Assembly (NCBI GenBank): GCA_016714045.1
Contig: JADJNY010000004.1
Span: forward strand, 1-64,000
Source of the DNA: Planctomycetota bacterium
GTDB lineage: Bacteria > Planctomycetota > UBA1135 > GCA-002686595
DNA length: 64,000 nucleotides
Direction: 5' to 3'
Part shown: piece by piece, positions 58,017-64,000 of the stretch
Numbering within the stretch: the first letter of the stretch is position 1
Layout: each line of letters opens with the position of its first letter
The notes under the pieces: generated by a model
What the model saw: the letters and a program-made list of their open reading frames with translations, nothing else
Databases searched by the model: none
Told to the model about the DNA's origin: nothing
Translations under genes and position numbers: made by a program

Positions 58017-59354
58017 TCAGGCCCAGAGTCCGGCGAGTTCGTCGGTCGAATCGCCGTGGCGCGTCGTGTCGAGGCCGAGGCGTCGTAGCACCGCGACGTG
58101 CAGGTTCGCGAGCGGCGTCTCGGGCGCGACGCGCACGTGACGTCCGCCCAGGACGTCTCCGCCGACGAGCAACGTGGGCACGTCCGCGTGGTCGTGGCGG
58201 TTCCCGTCGCGGATGCCCGAGCCGTAGAGGACGAGCGTGTCGTCGAGCAGCGTGCGTCCGCCCTCGTCGACGACTGCGAGGCGGTCGACGAGGTGCGCGA
58301 GCACCTCGACGTGGAACCGGTTGATCTTGGCGAGCTTCTCGAGCTTCTGCGGCTCGCTGCCGTGGTGCGACAGGTCGTGATGGCCTTCCGGTGCGCCGAG
58401 GAACGCGTAGGAACGATTCGAGCCCTCGTTCGCGAACGGGAACGTGGCGAGGCGCGTCGTGTCCGTGCGGAACGCGAGCACGAGGAGGTCGCTCATGAGG
58501 CGCAGGTGCTCGCCGTAGTCCTTCGGTTTCGCGGTCGGACGCTCGCCGGGCTGCACGTCGGCGGCGCCGTCCTTCGCCGCGGCGGCGATGCGGCGTTCGA
58601 GCTCGCGCACGCTCGATTCGTACTCGTCGAGCTTCCGCTGGTCGTTCGCGCCGAGGCGCTGCGCGAGGCGCTTCGAGTCTTCGCGCACGAAGTCGAGCAC
58701 GCTCGCGCGGCGTCGGTCGCGCTCAGCGCGCTCCTCGGGCGTCAGGTCGGCGCCGTCCAGGAAGAGGCGCTCGAAGACGAGGCGCGGGTCGGTCTCCTTG
58801 GGCACCGGCGTCGACGCGGAGCGCCAGCTGATCGTGCTCGAGTACGCGCACGAGTAGCCCGAGTCGCACTGCCCGGAGAGCGCGCCGCCTTCGCAGCCGA
58901 TCTCGAGCGAGCGCAGGCGCGTGCGGTTGCCGATCGCTTGCGCGGCGACTTGATCGACGGACGGGCCGGCGCGCAGGTTGGCGCCGTCCGTCTTGAACGG
59001 CTGCGCGCCGGTGAGGAACGCGGCCGCGGCGCGCGCGTGGTCGCCGGCGCCGTCGCCGTTCGCGCGCGCTTTGTCGAGCGTGAGCCCGCCGAGCACGAGC
59101 GTCTGCGCGCGCCACGGCTCGAGCGGCGCGAGCGTCGGCGGAAGCGCGTCCAGCGCGCCCTCCGTCGCCGGCGTCCACAGGTCCATGTGCGCGCCGTTCG
59201 GCACGTAGAGCCAGGCGACGCGCCGCGGGCGCTCGCGCTCCCCGAGCTCCCTGGGCGCGCCGCGCGCCCGCGGCAGGAACGCGTCGAGCATCGGCAGCGC
59301 GAGCGCGACGCCCGCGCCGCGCAGCACCGTTCGGCGATCGAAGCGCGCGCTCAT
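58017..59354 (-). CDS. DUF1552 protein
   Basis: 445 residues from ATG at 59354 with a Tat-like signal (FDRRTVLRGAGVALALPML). DUF1552 features are RRVAWLYVPNGAHMDLWTP, LSGQCDSGYSCAYSSTISW, YAFLGAPEGHHDLSHHG and LYGSGIRDGNRHDHADVP. These proteins are encoded next to DUF1592/DUF1587 cytochrome proteins, mainly in planctomycetes, and are exported; their reaction is unknown. It lies 40 bp after the DUF1592-type gene, so the two are co-transcribed. Confidence 0.92.
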   Translation of the reverse strand: MSARFDRRTVLRGAGVALALPMLDAFLPRARGAPRELGERERPRRVAWLYVPNGAHMDLWTPATEGALDALPPTLAPLEPWRAQTLVLGGLTLDKARANGDGAGDHARAAAAFLTGAQPFKTDGANLRAGPSVDQVAAQAIGNRTRLRSLEIGCEGGALSGQCDSGYSCAYSSTISWRSASTPVPKETDPRLVFERLFLDGADLTPEERAERDRRRASVLDFVREDSKRLAQRLGANDQRKLDEYESSVRELERRIAAAAKDGAADVQPGERPTAKPKDYGEHLRLMSDLLVLAFRTDTTRLATFPFANEGSNRSYAFLGAPEGHHDLSHHGSEPQKLEKLAKINRFHVEVLAHLVDRLAVVDEGGRTLLDDTLVLYGSGIRDGNRHDHADVPTLLVGGDVLGGRHVRVAPETPLANLHVAVLRRLGLDTTRHGDSTDELAGLWA

Positions 59355-59394
59355 CGCGACCCATCGTCCGCCGAGCGTCGACACAGCGCAAGGC

Positions 59395-61635
59395 TCACGG
59401 CGTCACGCGCCGCTCGACGAACGGCTTCGAGCGCACGATGCCCTGGATCAGCTCCGCGAGCGACGGGTCCTTCGTCGCGCAGCTCGCGAGCACGCTCTCG
59501 ACGGCGGGGTCGTCCGCCGGCGTGAGGCCGCGGCCGAGCGCGTAGGTCAGGAGCTTCGTCACGATCGCGCGCGGGAAGCGCGGGTCGCGCGCGAGCGTCG
59601 TGCGCAGCTCCGCCGGGCCCGTAAAGGAGCGGCCGTCGGGCAGCGTGCCGCTCGCGTCGACCGCGAACGCGCCGTCGCGCTCGCGCCACGCGCCGGTCGC
59701 ATCGAAGTTCTCGAGGCCGAACCCGAGCGGGTCGAGCCGGTCGTGGCACGCGCCGCAGCTCGGGTTCTTGCGGTGTTCGAGCAAGCGTTCGCGCAACGAC
59801 GCGGACTCGACGGCTTGTTTCGACTCGGCGAGGTCCCCCACGCCCGGCGGCGGAGGCGGAGGCGGCGAAGCGAGGAGCGCGTCGAGCACCCACTTGCCGC
59901 GCTTCACCGGTGACGTGCGCGTCGGATTGCTCGTCACGGTCAGGATCGAGCCTTGTCCGAGCAGCCCGTTGCGCGCGCCGGGTGCGAGCCGCACGCGGCG
60001 CATCTCGGCGCCGTGGACGCCCGGCACGCCGTAGTGCGCGGCGAGTTCTTCGTTGAGGAACGTGAAGTCGGCGAGCAGGAGCTCGCTCACCGGCCGGCGC
60101 TCGCGCAGGATCGCGTCGACGAAGAGCTCGGTCTCCGCGCGCATCGCCGTGCGTAGACGCTCGTCGAAGCGCGGGAAGCGCGCGGGGTCGGGCGCGACGC
60201 GTTCGAGTGCGCGGATCTGCAGCCACTGCACGGCGAAATCGCGCGCGAGCGCCGTGGCGCGCGCGTCGCGCAGCATGCGCTCGACCTGCGCGGCGAGGAC
60301 GGCGGGGTCCTTCAGGCGCTTCTTCGCGCACAGGTCGAGGAGCTCGTCGTCGGGCGCGCTGTTCCACAGGAAGTACGCGAGGCGCGTCGCGAGCTCCCAT
60401 TCGTCGAGCGCGCGCACGCCGCCCTTCGCGGGGCGGCCGGTGTCGTCCTCGACGCGGAAGAGGAAGTGCGGCGAGACGAGCAGTGCGACGAGCGCTTCTT
60501 TCACGGCTGCGGCGAGCGGTGCGTCCTTCGGCGCGAGCGCCGCGAGCCGGTCGAGCTCGTCCGCGCGCGCGGGACGGCGCCACAGACGCAGCGCGATGTC
60601 GCCGAGCACTTTCTTGCGGTCGGCCTTCGGGTCGGCGAGCCAGCGGCGTTGGAAGCTCGAGAGGCGCGGCGGATCGAGCGGGCCTTCGAGCTCGACCCAC
60701 TCGACGAAGAGGTTGCGGTCGCGCTCGCCTGGGTCGGCGGCGTCCTTCTCGTAGTAGTCGTTCACGAAGGCGACGCCGAGCGCGTGCTTGCCGGGCTCGA
60801 GGCGGAAGCGCGCGGTGTAGGTCGCGCGGTCGGTGCGTTCGCCGGGGACCTCGAAGCGCTCGACGTCTTTGCCGTCGACGCGCACGGCCATGCGGACCTT
60901 GTCGGGGCCTGCTTGATCGCCTGCGGCGTGCACGCGCAGGGCGTACTCGCTTGCGCGTGAGATCGTGCGGCGCAGGCGGATCTCGCTGTTCGAGAAGAGG
61001 ACGCTTGCTTTGCCGGCGGGGGTGTTGCCTTCCGAGCGTTCGAGCGCGGCGCCGTCGAGACGTTCGAGCGGCGGGTGGGCGGGGTCGTCGAGGACGATCG
61101 CGTCGGTGGCGATGGATTCGGCGGCTTTCAGGTACTTCTCGAGGAGGACGTCGCTCGTCGAGAGCACGTCGCCGATCGCGTCGAAGCCGTAGCCGACGTC
61201 GTCGTTGGGGAATTCGAGGTCGGCGCGGAAGTCGATGCCGAGGAGGTCGCGGATGGTGTTTTCGTATTGCGCGCGGTTCAGGCGGCGGAGGGTTGGGCGG
61301 CCGGGGTCGAGGTTGCCGTCGGGGAGGCGGTAGAGGTGGGTGTCGATCCAACCGACGAGCGCGTCGAGGTCGGGCTTCGACGGGCGGGGCTTTTTGGCGG
61401 GGGGCATGTCGCCGGAGAGGAGGCGCGAGCGGACCTTGGCCCACACGTCGGGGTGCGAGGCGGCGGAAGGCGTGTCGTCGAAGAGGTCGAGGCGGAAGGC
61501 GTGTTCGGCGTCGTCGCCGGAGTGGCAGGAGAGGCAGTGTTTTTCGAGGACGGGCTTCGCGTGGGTGGTGAAGTCGTCGGTGGGCGCGGGGGGCGCGAGG
61601 AGCGTGGGCGCGAAGAGGAGGAGGGAAGGGAGCAC
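59395..61635 (-). CDS. DUF1587/1592/1588/1585-type cytochrome protein
   Basis: 746 residues from GTG at 61635. Short signal region (LPSLLLFAPTLLAPPAP), then heme-binding CLSCH at 34-38, and DMPPAKKPRPSKPDLDALVG leading into DUF1587 (LRRLNRAQYENTIRDLLGID). A carbohydrate-binding-like beta domain (RVDGKDVERFEVPG) follows, then DUF1595/1592 (SPHFLFRVEDDTG, WELATRLAYFLWNSAPDDEL), DUF1588 (GLLGQGSILTVTSNPTRTSP) and DUF1585 with a second heme motif CGACH at 627-631 (CHDRLDPLGFGLENFDATG). Probably a periplasmic redox enzyme working with the DUF1552 partner. Copy 3 of the hairpin element lies directly in front of it. Confidence 0.92.
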   Translation of the reverse strand: MLPSLLLFAPTLLAPPAPTDDFTTHAKPVLEKHCLSCHSGDDAEHAFRLDLFDDTPSAASHPDVWAKVRSRLLSGDMPPAKKPRPSKPDLDALVGWIDTHLYRLPDGNLDPGRPTLRRLNRAQYENTIRDLLGIDFRADLEFPNDDVGYGFDAIGDVLSTSDVLLEKYLKAAESIATDAIVLDDPAHPPLERLDGAALERSEGNTPAGKASVLFSNSEIRLRRTISRASEYALRVHAAGDQAGPDKVRMAVRVDGKDVERFEVPGERTDRATYTARFRLEPGKHALGVAFVNDYYEKDAADPGERDRNLFVEWVELEGPLDPPRLSSFQRRWLADPKADRKKVLGDIALRLWRRPARADELDRLAALAPKDAPLAAAVKEALVALLVSPHFLFRVEDDTGRPAKGGVRALDEWELATRLAYFLWNSAPDDELLDLCAKKRLKDPAVLAAQVERMLRDARATALARDFAVQWLQIRALERVAPDPARFPRFDERLRTAMRAETELFVDAILRERRPVSELLLADFTFLNEELAAHYGVPGVHGAEMRRVRLAPGARNGLLGQGSILTVTSNPTRTSPVKRGKWVLDALLASPPPPPPPGVGDLAESKQAVESASLRERLLEHRKNPSCGACHDRLDPLGFGLENFDATGAWRERDGAFAVDASGTLPDGRSFTGPAELRTTLARDPRFPRAIVTKLLTYALGRGLTPADDPAVESVLASCATKDPSLAELIQGIVRSKPFVERRVTP

Positions 61636-61651
61636 GGGGCAGAGGACCGGG

Positions 61652-61806
61652 GTCGGTCGGGAGCGCAATTGCCGGATGGGGCGATCAAGGGGAGAGGGGC
61701 GCAACGGAACACATTCGGATGCTTCGCATTCCGGACCCCGCACAAGCACGGGCCGGAGGACCGGCCCGTGCTCGCGCGGGGTTCTAGGGGCTCTCAGCAA
61801 CGGGCG
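61652..61806 (-). ncRNA. dispersed hairpin element, copy 3
   Basis: Minus-strand copy after the ECF sigma gene that ends at 61867. The hairpin at 61735-61782 pairs over 22 bp with a UCCU loop in gene sense. Two of these pairs are G-U in that sense but would be A-C mismatches on the other strand. The conserved tail (CCATCCGGCAATTGCGCTCC, then CGACCGAC) ends 17 bp before the GTG of the cytochrome gene, so the element forms or borders its leader. The short rest of the 61636-61866 gap has no gene. Confidence 0.6.
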
Positions 61807-61866
61807 AGGGGCAGGGAGAGGGAGTGCGCGCTGCGCGAGGAGTCTTGGCTCGACTGCGGTTCTGGT

Positions 61867-62475
61867 TCAGCCGCGGTCCGCGAGCAGGGAGTTGGCCCAC
61901 GGGCGTTCGCGGAGTTTGCCGCGCAGGCGTTGCCAGCGTTTGATCGTTGCGTCTTCGGTGAGGCCGAGCTTCGTGCCTACTTCGGCGCAGGTTTCGTCTT
62001 CGAGGCCGCAGTGGATCAGGATCATCCGGTCTTGCTCTTCGAGCTCGCCGGCTTGGGTGAGGAACTCGCGGACGGAGTCTTCGCGGGCGAGGCGTTGGGT
62101 GAAGCTCGTGACGCTCTGGGGCACGCCGTCGAGGGCCATCATCTTCGTCGTCGGCGACCAGCCGGGTTGCGCCGCGTTCTCGGTGCGGAGCGCGCGCAGC
62201 GCTTCGAGCATCACGTTCTTGCCGATCTTGAAGATCCAGGCGCGGAAGCTCGTCTCGCGCGCATCGAAGCGCGCGTAGTTCTTGATGCCGCGCAGCCAGA
62301 CCTCTTGCACGAGGTCTTGGGGATCGAGGCGCGCGCGCAGCTGCGGCCGGATGCGGAGCTCGGCCCACGCGTAGAGCGCGGGCGCGACCTCGGCGTAGCA
62401 CGACTCGAAAGTCGGCGTCGGGCCGCTCGTCGCGGGTCCTTCGTTCGGGTTCGACTCCATGCGCGTCGCGGTCAT
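61867..62475 (-). CDS. ECF RNA polymerase sigma factor
   Basis: 202 residues from ATG at 62475, with GAGG seven bases upstream; ATG at 62460 is an alternative. Region 2: LRARLDPQDLVQEVWLRGIK and TSFRAWIFKIGKNVMLEALR. Region 4: LEEQDRMILIHCGLEDETCA and VGTKLGLTEDATIKRWQRL. It lies upstream of the DUF1592/DUF1552 genes in the same orientation and may control them. The regulon cannot be read from the window. Confidence 0.88.
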   Translation of the reverse strand: MTATRMESNPNEGPATSGPTPTFESCYAEVAPALYAWAELRIRPQLRARLDPQDLVQEVWLRGIKNYARFDARETSFRAWIFKIGKNVMLEALRALRTENAAQPGWSPTTKMMALDGVPQSVTSFTQRLAREDSVREFLTQAGELEEQDRMILIHCGLEDETCAEVGTKLGLTEDATIKRWQRLRGKLRERPWANSLLADRG

Positions 62476-62667
62476 TCTAGGGCCTCGACGCGCCGTGCGC
62501 CCGTGTGAGCTCTCGTGTTGGAGGTCGCAGCGTGTACCGCGAACGCGTCCGCTGGTCAGGGCGCATGTTCTTCGTACGGGCTGAGCGGTCTCGTCGGTCG
62601 GTGAACCTGGACGCGCGGTAGACTCTCCCTGGCTGCCCCGTTGCCGACTGGCGCCCGTTCCCAGGCC

Positions 62668-64000
62668 ATGCTCCTCGCGCTCTCGATCCTCCTTTCGCTC
62701 GCCGTCCAGACGCCCCAACGGCCTCCAGCCGCGGTTGCGCTCCAGCCGCTCGCCGTGCTCTATGTCGGCGAACCTGGCACGGAGCGCGAGCGCGCATTCG
62801 TCGACTTCCTCAGGTCGCACTTCATGCGCGTCGGGACACTCGCTCCGAAGGAACTGAGCCAGAAGTCGTCCCTGGGCTTCGATGTCGTCGTCGCCGACGG
62901 ACGCGTCGGCCACGAGACCGAGACGTACGTCGACGAGGCGCGCGGGTGCGCGACGTTGCGGTTCGGCCCGAGCTACTCGCTCCCGACCGTGCTCGTCGGA
63001 CCCGCCGTGCGCGCGGCCGCGGGCGTGAGCAAGTTCCGAGAGATGTGACTGTGCCTCGTCAACAAGGCGCACGGGATGCGCCTCGACCATCCGATCTTCC
63101 ACAGGCCGCACGAGGTGCAGCTCGACCTCGACGAGTTCACGCCGCCGGCTGCCTATCGCGACGCGGACGGAACGCGCCCCGCGGGCAAGCTCCCATGCTG
63201 GCGCGTCTTCGATCAGCGGCTCTCGGTGGAGAACCTGCTCGAGGTCGGCTCGGTGTGCTTCGAGACGGACTTCGAGGACTCGCCCGACGCCGAGTGGATT
63301 TCGGGCGGCGTCAGCTCGAAGCCCCGGACGGCGATGGCGCTCGGTCGTCAGGGGAACTTCTTCCAGTGGGGATTCGCCGGTGATCCCGCGCAGATGACGC
63401 CGAGCGCGAGGCTCGTGTTCGTGAACGCGATCTGCTTCATGAAGGACTTCGACGGGCACTTTCCGCTCGTGCAAGGCTCCGGCCTCACCCGCGAGTGCGT
63501 CGACGGCTGGCTCGAGATCGCTCAGTCGACCTGGGAGAAGGAAGGCGAAGAGCGCGCGATCCACGCGCTGGCGAAGGGCTTCGGTTGGCACCTTCTGGAA
63601 CTCGCTGGCGCCGCCGACGGACCCATCGAGCGCCGCATCGAGACGCTGCGCGCGTGGCTCCGGGAGCACGCCGGCTTCCTGCATCCCGACAAGTTCCCCG
63701 GCGAGTACGTCCACCTCCTGCCCGACGCCGATCTCGTCGCGCTCGGAGCTCCGAATCGCGAGCACGCGTTCTTCGCTCGGCTCTTCGAACGCTGGCGCGT
63801 CGACCCGACCGACGCGCTCGCATGGCGCCTCCTCAAGCGCTACGTGAGCAGCGAGACGTACGCGCCGTTCTCCTCCGCGGCGGAGTTCTCGACGTGGTAC
63901 GCCACGAACCGCGTGTACCTCTTCTTCAGCGACTCGGGTGGCTTTCAGTGGCAAGTCGACCTCCACGCCCGCGCGCGTGACCAGCGCCGAGCGGCGGAGC
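62668..64000 (+). pseudogene. hypothetical secreted protein with in-frame TGA, open to the right edge
   Basis: Start ATG at 62668 with signal peptide (LLALSILLSLAVQTPQ). Residues up to the TGA at 63046 read LAVLYVGEPGTERERAFVDF, TLAPKELSQKSSLGFDVVVA and LPTVLVGPAVRAAAGVSKFR. The same frame then stays open for another 950 bp to the window end with coherent protein (LCLVNKAHGMRLDHPIFHRP, FFQWGFAGDPAQMTPSARL, FVNAICFMKDFDGHFPLV). The N-terminal part resembles a ThuA/GATase-like fold. The stop is more likely a mutation or base error than recoding. No family is named. Confidence 0.65.

Noticed and set aside
63046..63048. Selenocysteine UGA
   Set aside because: No clear SECIS hairpin right after the codon, no Sec genes in the window, and other nearby sequence irregularities make error or mutation simpler.

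Overview
The window is very GC-rich, densely packed chromosomal DNA that I assign to a member of the Planctomycetota. The evidence is gene content: a DUF1580-like protein beside a tyrosine recombinase, a DUF1592/DUF1587-type cytochrome paired with a DUF1552 protein, several ECF sigma factors, Ser/Thr kinases with PD40 or TPR sensor regions, BlaI/BlaR1, and secreted proteins of the DNRLRE and HAF types. The lineage within the phylum cannot be fixed from this window.

Layout. 1-2980: right end of an integrative element (broken ParB-like gene, DUF1580-like protein, integrase) ending at the 3' end of a tRNA-Val(CAC) gene. 3.2-9.9 kb: ECF sigma factor, ligA, cytidine deaminase, a DUF669-like protein, an M19 dipeptidase and a two-gene unit resembling a toxin-like protein plus partner. 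10.1-14.7 kb: a CheY-like regulator with groES-groEL behind paired palindromes. The last 508 bp of the groEL region, including its terminator, are repeated 1,800 bp downstream and bracket two lower-GC genes of unknown function. 14.7-25.6 kb: dbpA, a permease fragment, three tandem kinase-PD40 genes and a lipoprotein. 26-37.8 kb: a TPR-CHAT lipoprotein, a HEAGH metallopeptidase, a DNRLRE protein, a kinase-TPR/ECF sigma pair and a HAF-repeat protein. 37.9-54.2 kb: a short asparaginase, a reprolysin-like protease, two S9 peptidases, a large HExxH protein, a sigma-region-4/carboxypeptidase-regulatory fusion and small secreted or membrane proteins. 55-62.5 kb: SRPBCC/DUF1579 pair, blaI-blaR1 with a visible operator, DUF1592/DUF1552 pair, ECF sigma factor. 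The right edge holds a secreted-protein gene with an in-frame TGA.

Two features stand out. First, a dispersed ~155-bp element occurs three times (37786-37940 +, 43590-43743 -, 61652-61806 -). Each copy lies just after a gene, in that gene's orientation, and carries a 22-bp hairpin with an invariant UCCU loop. The stems differ between copies by compensatory changes, and the non-Watson-Crick pairs are G-U only when read in the gene-sense direction. This points to selection on an RNA structure. Second, at least five genes carry single- or dinucleotide indels or a stop codon that break otherwise coherent reading frames. Several are in GC-dinucleotide or homopolymer runs, so sequence error must be excluded before calling them pseudogenes.

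Much of the gene set concerns signalling and the cell envelope: kinases, sigma factors and BlaR1 as sensors or regulators, and many signal-peptide-bearing proteases and beta-propeller or TPR proteins as effectors.
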